Assembly (NCBI RefSeq): GCF_029784165.1
Contig: NC_073694.1
Span: 79,075,542 to 79,139,541 of the forward strand
Source: Wyeomyia smithii
Taxonomy: Eukaryota; Arthropoda; Insecta; Diptera; Culicidae
Direction of reading: 5' to 3'
Length of the DNA: 64,000 nt
The notes beneath the pieces were generated by a model. That model was not told the DNA's origin. It was given only the letters and a program-made list of their open reading frames with translations, and did no database searches. The number at the start of each line of letters is the position of its first letter. Position 1 is the first letter of the stretch. This document shows, piece by piece, positions 21,946 through 33,898 of this stretch. Made by a program: the position numbers and the translations under genes.

Positions 21946-23638
21946 CAATTCTAAAACGCAGATTTTGTCCAACACGAACAACCACCAACGGTAAGTCGAA
22001 CTCTATCTGCGCAATACCATTTTCATCTGTTGATAATGGTTGTTGTTCTGGAGGTGTGCAAACTAGCTGCGTCAACGCTAAGCTTGTGACGTTGCATTGC
22101 ATAATACCAATGGTAACGTTCACGTCAGACTCGTCACTAGCTATGTTTAAATTTTCGCCTTCTATCACTAAAGTATCACCTTTATAAAATTTTTTAAAAC
22201 TAGGAAACGAGAAGTAGACAGGATCTTCGACATACACAATTGAGGATCTTAAATTTTGAAAATGCTTGTTGAGATTTTTAACAGATAGCACGTTGTCCAT
22301 TACAAAACTGAGTTGGAAGGATATCTGGTTTTCATGCAGCTTCGTTGCAAACATGGACTTAAGTCCATTTGCCGTAGTATGTAACAACGATGCAGTTGTG
22401 TGTAATTCATCGGCTTGCAAAAACTGTGAAGATGAAAAAAGGGAATCAGTGGTTTGATATAACGCCTTTGCTGTCGATAATAATGCTGATTCTGTCGTTA
22501 TTGCGTTCCGATGATTTTTAGATCTACTTTGATTGAAACTCGCAATATTTCTGTTCATTTGATCAACATGTTTTATGTACGACAACAATCTCATATTCAC
22601 TGCCGGTGAAGGACACTCCATTTGATTCGTATTCAGAACAGTGCAGATGGATTTATTTATTCGTTCATCTTCATAATAAATCTCCACTTCCGGTTTTTTA
22701 ATAGAATCCAAGTTTGTTCCATGCACTGTCATCATTCTGCCTCCGCTAATAAAACTTTTGAGCGGTTTTATCTGCAAAATTTTTGGATCGACAGTATAGT
22801 TGAAAACGCTGCATGTTTCATAGTAGCTATGGTAATGAAAGTTTTTGCGGTGTATACTATTTTGCTGACTCTCATCACTGCATTGTAATGTCCGATTTGC
22901 TCCATCTATAATTAAAGTCAACATACGTATATGTTCGGGGGAGCGTGCTGCGGATGTTATACACGTTAAACGCCCAGAAGAAGCTTGAGTAATATTGATG
23001 TGGCATGTATAGTCGTCCAGGAAGGCGGTGATTTTTGACCCAATATTGAGAAATTTACCGATAATTGATACTGTCGTTCCTCCTGATTGCGGTCCCATGG
23101 TAGGATATAATCCAGAGAGTTGAACGTTTTTGTATTGAAACTGAACACTCGATTCAGTATACCCAGCTTCATTCCCTACTCTAATCGAAGCTGTTATTTC
23201 TTCTTGAACAGCACCTGTGCGACACTCAATTTTAACAGAAATCTCATAGTTGACCAGTTCACATGGAATATTTCCAATCCTGATTTTTCCTTGCACATCT
23301 TCTTCTCGAATGCCCAAATTGCTTCCTTCGATTGTCAATAATGTTCCACCTTCTATTGGACCACTTAAAGGCTTAATAAGATCAATTCTAGGTTTCGGGC
23401 ATTCGTTTGAATGTGTATCGTAAGAACACGTCTCATTATAAGCACACTGATTGTTACACCAGGTGCATTGGTATTTTTTGCTTCGTGTCACACATAAACT
23501 ACAATCTGCATGATCCCTATGAGACCCAAGAACGTCGCACTTGTATAAAATAATTGAAACAGTATCGATGTAATGGTTTCGATTCCAGTTAACATCAACT
23601 TTTGCTTCATACTCGTTTATGTTTGCTTCATAGGAATA
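21946..23638 (-). CDS. Plexin, one large internal exon (PSI and IPT/TIG domains)
   Basis: A 1693-nt exon encoding 564 codons plus one base, bounded by a good acceptor (TATTTTCAG before 23638) and donor (GTAAGT after 21946). From the N-terminal side: a PSI cysteine cluster (CDVLGSHRDHADCSLC, CTWCNNQC, CSY), then IPT/TIG repeats with IKPLSGPIEGGTLLTIEG, LYPTMGPQSGGTTVSIIG and IKPLKSFISGGRMMTVHG, and finally YKGDTLVIEGENL and PLVVVRVGQNLRFRIG. This is the extracellular stalk of a semaphorin receptor at the cell surface. A stretch of about 90 Ser/Thr/Asn-rich residues (after CPSPAVNM) interrupts the third repeat. PlexA versus PlexB was not decided. No other plexin exon (sema, transmembrane or GAP) was recognised, so the flanking introns are probably long. 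Confidence 0.9.
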
Positions 23639-23819
23639 CTGAAAATAGAGAATGAAAAACATTAAAAAAGATTAGTAGTACATTTCTCGAGAAATTTATA
23701 CATTTTTGAGGAATTTGTGTCTTGGAAATATCTCATATATTTTATTAAAATGAGATAGAAAATATTAATATCTTTTATAATTTCGGAAATACTTTTAAAA
23801 CTTTATAATATGACTTTCC

Positions 23820-24000
23820 AATGTTTTGGAATTGAGCTTGAGCTTGAGCTTGAACGACCGTACATTTCGTAGTTGCTCCTCCGTGATGGATCTGAGCTAG
23901 TGAAATTGCACAGGGAACCACGTATATGGCAACTTGGGATTAGTTTACCATCTTCATCAAAACGAACAAACGATTTAAACATCGCGACTGCGCGCAAAAA
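23820..24000. repeat. Possible short repeat starting with GAGCTT hexamers
   Basis: Four GAGCTT/GAGCTTGA hexamers lead into a segment with GACCGTACATTTCGTAG and GATGGATCTGAGCTAG. I recall similar strings as repeats in mosquito DNA, but no second copy is in the window. Weak call. Confidence 0.25.
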
Positions 24001-25255
24001 TATCTACCACCCTAAGCATCTAAGTATCTATATAAATTTTGCAATCCCAAATACCTTCGAGAAAGCAAACGCACTAAAGTAAAAGCGGTTTTTTGGAAGG
24101 TATACATTGCGTAGCAATGAGATTAATCAAGATATTTATCGAACGAATGAAACCTACTCTGGTTTGCAACGTGCTTTGACAGAACTAACGAAAGAGCAGT
24201 CTCCTCGCTATATTCCTCAACGCAGACGCGCAAGAAAACGACGTTTCGCACCGATAATCTCATACCTGTCAAATTTTTGAACCAAAACAATTACTGAGTA
24301 AAAAACTGGCAAAGTTCCATGCATTCTTACCCAGAAAACTTAGAAAAATGCGAATATGCATAACGAACAAATAGAGTTCTAAGTTTATTTACACAACGCC
24401 AAAACAATCGCAATAAAATTTTAGTTGTTATGGTCTATTGTCCCGTCTACCAACAAGATTGTGTAGATGTGTGTAGCCAAATTTCTCCAAAAGCTAAGAA
24501 AATCACAAAACAACAGCATATAGTTGGGTAAAATATCCGTAACCAGACTTTCTATGGTAGGAAGCGGTTAGATACCTGTCACGAGAATGTTTATACAAGA
24601 AAAAGTCCAATTGGTTTCATAACGGCCAACTTAAAACACCGGGTGCATAGAATATGCAACACAATTCAATCCATTTCCCATACCGATACGAGCCCACCGC
24701 GCACACGGGACAATTAGATATAATGAAAAAATAGAATAAAAAACTTATACTACACTCAAAAAACAAGACACATGATCTTCATAAACTGTTGATGATTCGT
24801 TGTTTTGCTTTCGTCTTGATTAGAAGCAAATTGTTTATCTCCGTTTGATTCGCAAAATAACAATACACGAGTTATCGTACGGGTGTTTTTTTTTTAGATC
24901 AGTTCTTGAGCTGCGCGATAACAATAGCCTGCAGTTTATAGGCAGAAACATCTTCTGCACACTGGTAGGGGCAGGCTACCCCGCCAGTGATCTGATACGC
25001 AGCTGATATATCAGCAAGAATAATTCTCCCGCACCGCTGTTACCCCGTTAGCAGCACGGACAATCATACGATCGAGCGAGTGGAAGTCAACTACAAGTGG
25101 CATCTACAAGGTCGAGTGTAAGATACGGCCACTGTGTCACAACACGAAGCTGGATCGTCATTGTTTGTTCTGCGGACACACTCGATTAATCCAACTATCA
25201 GCCGTGAGGTCGTGACTTAGACGTTCGGTGAAGTATTCACTTTAGAATTTTTATC

Positions 25256-25390
25256 ATTATTATTAATATTATTATTATTATTGTTATTATTATAATTATT
25301 ATAATTATTATTGTTATTATTATTATTATTGTTATAATTATTATTATTATTACTATTATTACTATTGTTATTAGTATTAGTATTACTGTC
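25256..25390. repeat. TTA-rich microsatellite in the LINE 5' region
   Basis: Imperfect ATT/TTA units with TTG and TAA variants, about 135 bp, upstream of ORF1. Confidence 0.9.
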
Positions 25391-25521
25391 TTTTTTTTAT
25401 TTTGATCCATTGTAGTTTGAAAAATTGTTTTTAAAATTTAATATCAACTACTTGATCCCCCCACCCCCCCACATTCGAATATTTATCGTTTGTGTGCGGT
25501 AGAGCGTAACGCTCCCGCAAA

Positions 25522-26896
25522 ATGGACGACATGCAGGTGCAACTATTCCTGGATGTGGAAACAAATGGGGAAGAGATTGAGATCTCCCCCATCAATTCCC
25601 CTCTACCTTCCCCGCTACCTAGCCCCGTATCAAGGGTACCGGCAACACGGGTGAAAGCTTACCCAGATGCTTCGAAGTTTCGTAGTTTTCTTTAGGCCCA
25701 TGAAGAAGCCTCTTAACATTATACAAATAGGCAAGGACCTGGCAAAACATTTTTCGGACGTAACCGAAATTACAAAGGTTAGACCGAACAAACTGCGAGT
25801 TGTCGTGAGTAGCTTGAAGCAAGCAAACGCAATTGCTAGCTACGAGCTCTTCACGAGAGAGTACCGCGTGTACATCCCTGCCAAGGACGTGGAGATCGAC
25901 GGTGTGGTTACCGAAGGAAGCCTCACGGTCGATGACATTTTGCGTCACGGGGTTGGCTGCTTCAAGAACCCCCTGATTCAAGATGTAAAGACACTGGATG
26001 TCAAGCAATTGCATTCAGTATCCATCGAAGAAGGGAAGAAGAAATTCTTTCCTTCGGGTTCCTTCCGTGTAACATTCGCCGGATCCGCACTGCCGAACTA
26101 CATCTCTTTGGACAGGGTTCGTCTGCCTGTACGCCTGTTCGTACCGCGGGCCATGCATTGCCAAAATTGCAAGCAGTTAGGTCATACAGCCACCTACTGC
26201 TGCAACAAGGCACGCTGCAGCAAGTGCGGAGGCAATCATGCTGAGACCGCTTGCAGTGAGGATACTGAAAAGTGTCTTTACTGCGAGGGAACTCGGCATG
26301 ACCTTTCGGCGTGTCCCGCGTACAAACAGCGCGAGGAAAAAATTAAGCGTTCCCTCAAGGAACGATCAAAGCGCTCTTTTGCAGAAATGCTTAAGAGGGC
26401 TGAGCCACCCTCGACAGGAAACATCTCTTCCTTTTTGCCGACCGATGAGGGTACATCTGACGATCTCGTCGAAGGGTGTTCTTATGCCTTGCCTGAGGGG
26501 TCTAGGAAGAGGAGAATGCTCAACTCTCCTAATCTTTCTCGCAAAGGTCGTAAGATAACCCCTAGCGGAATGACCAATAAGACAACACAAAAAGGAAGCG
26601 GTGAAGAAAAACCGAAGCAAGTGCCCCCCGGTTTTAATTTCAAATTAAACCAGGAGTACCCACCGCTTCCTGGGGCACCAAAAACCCCTCGTGCACCCAT
26701 TTCTCGATCAGAAGACATAAAAAAAACAGGGTTCATAAAATTCTCTGATATTGTGGACTGGATATTTAAAACATTCAACATACCAGATCCCCTACAAAAT
26801 ATTCTTCTTGCCCTTCTCCCTACAGTGAAAACCTATTTGAAGCAACTCACAGCAACTTGGCCCCTCATTTCAGCTATCGTATCTTTCGATGACTAA
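25522..26896 (+). pseudogene. LINE 2 ORF1, Gag-like with zinc knuckles, frameshifted
   Basis: ATG at 25522 (MDDMQVQLFLDVET), acidic, with Pro/Ser repeats. The coding signal leaves this frame near 25675 and continues in the frame that ends at 26896. The second part has an RNA-binding-like region (residues KKPLNIIQIGKDL onward) and three Cys/His knuckles: CQNCKQLGHTATYC, CSKCGGNHAETAC and CLYCEGTRHDLSAC. A basic segment and a hydrophobic C-terminus follow. The stop overlaps the ORF2 start in ATGACTAA (26889-26896), a termination-reinitiation arrangement common in LINEs. The 3' four-fifths is repeated at 29296-30122. Confidence 0.85.
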
Positions 26897-29295
26897 TACG
26901 TCGAAAGAGGTTAGGAATTTTTTCACTGTGTTACAGTGGAACTGCAGAAGTATCATCCCCAAATTCGATTTATTTTCACATTTGATAAACACATACAATT
27001 GTGATGCGTTCGCGCTCTGTGAAACTTTTCTCAATTCAAATGACCAACTTAATTTCCACGATTTCAACATCATTCGTCGAGATCGAGACTCACACGGTGG
27101 AGGGGTACTTTTAGGGATCAAAAAGTGCTATTCTTTTTTCAGAATCGACCTCCCCTCGATCTCGAATATTGAAGTTGTTGCCATTCAAACGAATATGAAT
27201 GGAAAAGACCTTTGCCTTGTTTCATTATATATTCCCCCATCCGCGCGGATTGAACAGAAGCAATTCCTTGATATAGCAGAATTGCTTCCCGCACCTTTTT
27301 TGATTTTGGGAGATTTTAATTCTCACTGTTCGCTATGGGGGTCGCTGTAAGACGACAACCGATCCTCTTTAATCTGTAACTTAATCAACGACTTCAATAT
27401 GACACTTTTGAATACTGGGGAAGCGACACGTGTACCTAATCCTCCAGCACGTAAAAGCGTGCTTGATCTATCCCTCTGCTCGACATCACTAGCGTTAGAT
27501 TGCCAGTGGAAAGTAATCAACGATCCCCACGGTAGTGATCATCTTCCAATCGTTATATCAATTGCTAATGGTTCAACTCCCCCGAACCCAATCAATATTT
27601 CCTACGACCTTACACGTAATATTGATTGGAAGCGTTATGAGTCTATTATAGCGCAATCTATCGAGACTCACGAGGAACTTCCTCCGGAGGAAGAATACGC
27701 GTTCTTAGCTGGCTTGATAATCGACGCCGCGACTCTAGCTCAGACGAAACCGATACCCGGGGTAACGATTAGACAGCGCCCTCCCAACAAATGGTGGGAC
27801 AAAGAGTGCTCTGAGCTGTACGCGCGAAGGTCCGCGGCGTATAAGGACTACCGGGAGTACGGCACTATCAACCTGCTTCGAAAGTACGAGGCACTGGGCA
27901 GGCAGATGAAGAGCTTAGTAAAGGCGAAAAAACGCGGGTACTGGCGGCGGTTCGTAAACGCGTTGTCGAGGGAAACAGCGATGAGCACTCTTTGGGATAC
28001 CGCCGGGCGCATGCGGAACCGTGACGTTTCGAATGAGAGTGAGGAGTATTCAGATCGCTGGATACTCGATTTTGCCAAAAAGGTCTGTCCAGACTCTGTA
28101 CCGGAACAGAAAACCTTTCGCGACGCGTTATTAGTAACTACGGAAGAGCCTCCATTTTCGATGTTGGAATTTTCAATGGCTCTCCTGTCGTTCAACAATA
28201 AGGCTCCAGGGTTAGATAGAATAAAATTCAACCTGTTGAAGAATCTACCCGACTCTGCAAAAAGACGCTTGTTGAATTTATTCAACAAGTTCCTTGAGCT
28301 AAACATTGTTCAGCACGACTGGAGGGAGGTTAAAGTCATCGCTATTTAAAAACCCGGAAAACCTGCCTCTGATCACAATTCATATAGGCCGATTGCGATG
28401 CTCTCTTGCCTCCGGAAACTAATGGAGAAAATGATCCTCTTACGGTTAGACAAATGGGTCGAAACAAACGGGTTACTTTCAGATACTCAATTTGGCTTTC
28501 GCCGGGGCAAAGGGACGAACGATTGCCTAGCGTTGCTTTCTACTGAAATTCAACTAGCCTTTGCTCGAAAAGAGCAAATGGCTTCTGCGTTCATGGATAT
28601 TAAGGGGGCTTTTGACTCTGTCTCTGTAGAAGTTTTAAGCGCGAAACTTCATTCGCAGGGACTTTCACCAAATTTGAATAACTTTTTGCTCAATTTGTTG
28701 TCAGAAAAGCATATGTATTTCTCACATGGCGATTCGACAACTTCCCGAATTAGTTACATGGGCCTCCCCCAGGGCTCATGTTTAAATCCTCTCTTATATA
28801 ATTTTTACGTCAATGACATCGATGAATGTCTTGCAAATTCATGCACGCTAAGGCAACTTGCAGACGATAGCGTTGTATCCATTACTGGTAGCGAGGCTAG
28901 CGATCTGCAAGGACCATTGCAAGATACCTTAGACAATTTGTCTGAATGGGCTCTTAAGCTGGGTATCGAATTCTCTCCGGAGAAAACTGAGTTGGTCGTT
29001 TTTTCTAGGAAGCATAACCCAGCTCAGCTGCAGCTCCTACTAACGGGTAAAACGATCTCTCAGGTTTTAGTTGCTAAATACCTCGGGGTCTGGCTCGACT
29101 CTAAATGCACCTGGGCTTGTCATATTAGGTATCTGACACAAAAATGCCAACAGAGGATTAATTTTCTTCGTACGATTACCGGAACTTGGTGGGGTGCTCA
29201 CCCAGGAGACCTTCTAAGGTTATACCAAACAACGATATTGTCAGTTCTTGAGTACGGCTGTTTCTGCTTTCGCTCCGCCGCGAACACGCACATTA
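26889..29295 (+). pseudogene. LINE 2 ORF2, endonuclease and RT, two nonsense codons, copy 1
   Basis: Endonuclease motifs: LQWNCRSI, LCETFL, HGGGVLLGI, LILGDFNSH and GSDHLPIVISI. Reverse transcriptase motifs: NKAPGLDRIKF, YRPIAMLSCL, FGFRRGKGT, AFMDIKGAFDSV, MGLPQGSCLNPLLYN and LADDSVVS (LADD as the catalytic box). TAA at 27348-27350 (after LWGSL) and TAA at 28347-28349 (before KPGKP) interrupt one continuous frame. Downstream of the RT the frame reads ...CFCFRSAANTHI and then passes in frame into ORF1 sequence at 29296. The region beyond the RT (any RNase H, 3' UTR) is absent. Confidence 0.9.
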
Positions 29296-32040
29296 TAACA
29301 TTCGCCGGATCCGCACTGCCGAACTACATCTCTTTGGACAGGGTTCGTCTGCCTGTACGCCTGTTCGTACCGCGGGCCATGCATTGCCAAAATTGCAAGC
29401 AGTTAGGTCATACAGCCACCTACTGCTGCAACAAGGCACGCTGCAGCAAGTGCGGAGGCAATCATGCTGAGACCGCTTGCAGTGAGGATACTGAAAAGTG
29501 TCTTTACTGCGAGGGAACTCGGCATGACCTTTCGGCGTGTCCCGCGTACAAACAGCGCGAGGAAAAAATTAAGCGTTCCCTCAAGGAACGATCAAAGCGC
29601 TCTTTTGCAGAAATGCTTAAGAGGGCTGAGCCACCCTCGACAGGAAACATCTTTTCCTTTTTGCCGACCGATGAGGGTACATCTGACGATCTCGTCGAAG
29701 GGTGTTCTTATGCCTTGCCTGAGGGGTCTAGGAAGAGGAGAATGCTCAACTCTCCTAATCTTTCTCGCAAAGGTCGTAAGATAACCCCTAGCGGAATGAC
29801 CAATAAGACAACACAAAAAGGAAGCGGTGAAGAAAAACCGAAGCAAGTGCCCCCCGGTTTTAATTTCAAATTAAACCAGGAGTACCCACCGCTTCCTGGG
29901 GCACCAAAAACCCCTCGTGCACCCATTTCTCGATCAGAAGACATAAAAAAAACAGGGTTCATAAAATTCTCTGATATTGTGGACTGGATATTTAAAACAT
30001 TCAACATACCAGATCCCCTACAAAATATTCTTCTTGCCCTTCTCCCTACAGTGAAAACCTATTTGAAGCAACTCACAGCAACTTGGCCCCTCATTTCAGC
30101 TATCGTATCTTTCGATGACTAATACGTCGAAAGAGGTTAGGAATTTTTTCACTGTGTTACAGTGGAACTGCAGAAGTATCATCCCCAAATTCGATTTATT
30201 TTCACATTTGATAAACACATACAATTGTGATGCGTTCGCGCTCTGTGAAACTTTTCTCAATTCAAATGACCAACTTAATTTCCACGATTTCAACATCATT
30301 CGTCGAGATCGAGACTCACACGGTGGAGGGGTACTTTTAGGGATCAAAAAGTGCTATTCTTTTTTCAGAATCGACCTCCCCTCGATCTCGAATATTGAAG
30401 TTGTTGCCATTCAAACGAATATGAATGGAAAAGACCTTTGCCTTGTTTCATTATATATTCCCCCATCCGCGCGGATTGAACAGAAGCAATTCCTTGATAT
30501 AGCAGAATTGCTTCCCGCACCTTTTTTGATTTTGGGAGATTTTAATTCTCACTGTTCGCTATGGGGGTCGCTGTAAGACGACAACCGATCCTCTTTAATC
30601 TGTAACTTAATCGACGACTTCAATATGACACTTTTGAATACTGGGGAAGCGACACGTGTACCTAATCCTCCAGCACGTAAAAGCGTGCTTGATCTATCCC
30701 TCTGCTCGACATCACTAGCGTTAGATTGCCAGTGGAAAGTAATCAACGATCCCCACGGTAGTGATCATCTTCCAATCGTTATATCAATTGCTAATGGTTC
30801 AACTCCCCCGAACCCAATCAATATTTCCTACGACCTTACACGTAATATTGATTGGAAGCGTTATGAGTCTATTATAGCGCAATCTATCGAGACTCACGAG
30901 GAACTTCCTCCGGAGGAAGAATACGCGTTCTTAGCTGGCTTGATAATCGACGCCGCGACTCTAGCTCAGACGAAACCGATACCCGGGGTAACGATTAGAC
31001 AGCGCCCTCCCAACAAATGGTGGGACAAGGAGTGCACTGAGCTGTACGCGCGAAGGTCCGCGGCGTATAAGGACTACCGGGAGTACGGCACTATCAACCT
31101 GCTTCGCAAGTACGAGGCACTGGGCAGGCAGATGAAGAGCTTAGTAAAGGCGAAAAAACGCGGGTACTGGCGGCGGTTCGTAAACGCGTTGTCGAGGGAA
31201 ACAGCGATGAGCACTCTTTGGGATACCGCCGGGCGCATGCGGAACCGTGACGTTTCGAATGAGAGTGAGGAGTATTCAGATCGCTGGATACTCGATTTTG
31301 CCAAAAAGGTCTGTCCAGACTCTGTACCGGAACAGAAAACCTTTCGCGACGCGTTATTAGTAACTACGGAAGAGCCTCCATTTTCGATGTTGGAATTTTC
31401 AATGGCTCTCCTGTCGTTCAACAATAAGGCTCCAGGGTTAGATAGAATAAAATTCAACCTGTTGAAGAATCTACCCGACTCTGCAAAAAGACGCTTGTTG
31501 AATTTATTCAACAAGTTCCTTGAGCTAAACATTGTTCAGCACGACTGGAGGGAGGTTAAAGTCATCGCTATTTAAAAACCCGGAAAACCTGCCTCTGATC
31601 ACAATTCATATAGGCCGATTGCGATGCTCTCTTGCCTCCGGAAACTAATGGAGAAAATGATCCTCTTACGGTTAGACAAATGGGTCGAAACAAACGGGTT
31701 ACTTTCAGATACTCAATTTGGCTTTCGCCGGGGCAAAGGGACGAACGATTGCCTAGCGTTGCTTTCTACTGAAATTCAACTAGCCTTTGCTCGAAAAGAG
31801 CAAATGGCTTCTGCGTTCATGGATATTAAGGGGGCTTTTGACTCTGTCTCTGTAGAAGTTTTAAGCGCGAAACTTCATTCGCAGGGACTTTCACCAAATT
31901 TGAATAACTTTTTGCTCAATTTGTTGTCAGAAAAGCATATGTATTTCTCACATGGCGATTCGACAACTTCCCGAATTAGTTACATGGGCCTCCCCCAGGG
32001 CTCATGTTTAAGTCCTCTCTTATATAATTTTTACGTCAAT
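29296..32040 (+). mobile_element. LINE 2, direct tandem duplicate (copy 2), truncated at both ends
   Basis: Positions equal copy 1 plus 3226. It starts inside ORF1 at TAACATTCGCCGG and ends in the RT at TTTTTACGTCAAT, where family A sequence begins. By eye only six differences from copy 1 were found in 2745 bp: 29653, 30613, 31029, 31036, 31107 and 32012. Both nonsense codons of ORF2 are shared (30574-30576 and 31573-31575). The zinc knuckles are intact, and the region around 29296-30122 is fused in frame to copy 1 RT. Confidence 0.9.
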
Positions 32041-32310
32041 ACAGCAAGCAAGCGACCAATCAGAGGACGTTATTTTTATTTCAACAAGGCTTGATAATTT
32101 TCAATAGTGCAATAGTTCGTAGATTCAAACAACATTTTTCTGCATTTGGGGAGATGCGTGTATAATTTTCCAATCGATTGCTGCAAGAATGAAGAAAATC
32201 GGTTGAAAACCAACCGACCTATAAGCATTTGAAAAGGGACAAATTTCGTCCCAGTTTTTCAGTTTGCATCCCTGTGTGGTATGCTAAAGTAAAACGTAGC
32301 TCTACGTCAA
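32041..32310. repeat. Family A, right-end fragment
   Basis: GCGACCAATCAGAGGACG, AATAGTGCAATAGTT, TTTTCCAATCGATTGCTGC and CATCCCTGTG follow the order seen at 12000-12235 in copy 1. It ends at AACGTAGCTCTACGTC. The left part is missing: the LINE duplicate abuts it directly. Confidence 0.65.
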
Positions 32311-32339
32311 AAATGCATTCCTAACAAATTTCTCGATTT

Positions 32340-32490
32340 TCCATCAATTATTTCCAGGGGGTGGGGGGGTTTTAAAAACATGTAATTAAGGGGGGGGATC
32401 AAGAAAGTTGTGACAGCTTGTGACAAGGGGGAGGGGGGGAGTTAATTTTTTCCAAATTTTGCGTGACATCATTAATAGATCGTCCCTTGT
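32340..32490. repeat. G-tract MITE remnant, second copy
   Basis: Runs of G around TTGTGACAGCTTGTGACAAGG, ending GTGACATCATTAATAGATC; related to 13675-13800. A C-only run (32583-32594) lies nearby at the start of a separate C-rich patch. Confidence 0.45.
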
Positions 32491-33150
32491 ATGGTCTACA
32501 GAATAATGATGAAAGTATATAAAATTAAACATAAACATTGCATTTAACACCTTCACGGTTTTTGTGATGCACTTTATTATTCCCCCCCCCCCCCAGGACT
32601 TCGACCATCACCATCAGTTATACGAGCTAGAGATCCTCAGAGAGGATCTAAGCCGAATAAAATAGTTAGTCAAAATTGCGCTTTGAGAAAAGATCTGGCA
32701 CCTCTGATATGTGAAACCTACTTGCCAAATCAGCGGTTTTTTCATCGCTTATCTCTCTCTCTGAGGATCTCTAGATATCAGTCATGTTTACTGTCATCAA
32801 TGTCAGCTATTGTCATGTCGAATGTGTCGACTATACTACATGTTTTAATCGTTTTAATTATGGTGGATAGTGATCAGTGCATATTAATCTGATAAGTTGT
32901 GCAAAAATATATAAAAATATATACATATATATTATAGATTTCCTTCGTATTTTAAACGCTAACAAAAATGTGTTTACTTATGTGAATACTAATTGTTAAC
33001 TAGTTTGTTTTGTATTAGTATCGCGAGTTATTTTATTTGTTATCCCTAAAACATTTGTTTTTTTTTTGTATTTGTATAAGAGATTAAGGTATTCATTATA
33101 TAAATATTATGGTTCAAAATAACTAAGTAGCTTTTGTGTTTCGTTTTCAG

Positions 33151-33196
33151 GGGTTTCTAATCTAAAATAGTTTTTTCGCAACTTTAAAGTCTTATA
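33151..33196 (+). promoter_or_regulatory. Probable 5' UTR exon start of licorne (splice acceptor at 33150)
   Basis: A pyrimidine-rich TTTCGTTTTCAG ends at 33150, 46 bases before the start codon, and the following sequence has stops in frame with the ATG. It looks like the acceptor of an intron in the 5' UTR. The upstream non-coding exon and promoter were not located. Confidence 0.5.
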
Positions 33197-33898
33197 ATGT
33201 CTAAACGTCGAATCAAAGGCCCTGGACTTAAAATTCAGGTTGAAGAAGCATCAAACTCCAACCCTGTGTAAGTGTTGTATCTTTACTTGAAACATTTTTT
33301 GCAACTGTTTATTTTATAGGACACCGCCAAGAAATTTGGATAAAACGGCTACTATTACAATAGGCAGCAATACTTTTGTCGTTGAAGCAGATAATTTAGA
33401 AAAAATCTGCGATCTCGGTCGCGGGGCTTACGGAATTGTGGAAAAAATGCGCCACAAACAGACAAACACAATCATGGCGGTGAAACGAATAACAGCCACT
33501 GGACAAACACAGGAACAGAAGAGACTGCTGATGGACTTGGACATTTCCATGCGAGCCAGTGACTGTCAATACACAGTTCATTTTTATGGGGCCTTGTTTC
33601 GCGAAGGTGATGTTTGGATTTGCATGGAGGTAATGGATACTAGCATAGACAAGTTTTACCCTATCGTGTTCAAGAACGGAAGAAAAATGCCTGAGGACAT
33701 ACTCGGCAAGGTACGTAGAACGATACTTATAGCTTTAAGCATATTTGACAACAAGTTAATTACAGATCGCGGTTGCAGTTGTTAATGCACTTAATTATCT
33801 TTACACCAAACTGCGTGTTATTCATAGAGATGTCAAACCGTCCAATATTTTGATCAACAGAGCAGGGGATGTGAAAATGTGTGATTTTGGTATTTCAG
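33197..33898 (+). CDS. lic: licorne (MKK3/MKK6), coding exons 1-3: kinase N-lobe and catalytic loop
   Basis: Dual-specificity MAP kinase kinase that activates p38 in the cytoplasm. Exons 33197-33267, 33320-33710 and 33766-33898, all with GT-AG borders. The start ATG gives MSKRRIKGPGLKI; the KRR...L..I pattern resembles the p38 docking site at MKK3/6 N-termini. Kinase motifs follow: glycine loop LGRGAYGIV, VAIK-type lysine in MAVKRI, gatekeeper region WICMEVMDTSID, catalytic loop HRDVKPSNIL and DFGIS. Exon 3 ends one base into the next glycine codon (phase 1). The sequence is then interrupted by a 19,393-bp intron before the activation loop resumes at 53292. With exons 4-6 the product is 335 residues, the same size as human MKK6 (334). 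Confidence 0.95.

Larger units (their letters stand above)
24895..29295 (+). mobile_element. Second LINE (I- or Jockey-like), copy 1, fused to a duplicate
   Basis: Element-like sequence begins near 24895, with a 5' region of about 620 bp including a TTA-rich tract. ORF1 (25522-26896) and ORF2 (from 26889) follow. At 29296 the ORF2 sequence stops and the sequence from 26070 starts again, so this copy lacks the ORF2 C-terminus, the 3' region and the tail. The clade is uncertain: three zinc knuckles in ORF1 and an endonuclease-RT ORF2 fit several clades. Confidence 0.85.

Noticed and set aside
26366..26781. Minus-strand frames with an exact second copy at 29592-30007
   Set aside because: Antisense shadows of LINE ORF1; duplicated only because the LINE is duplicated.
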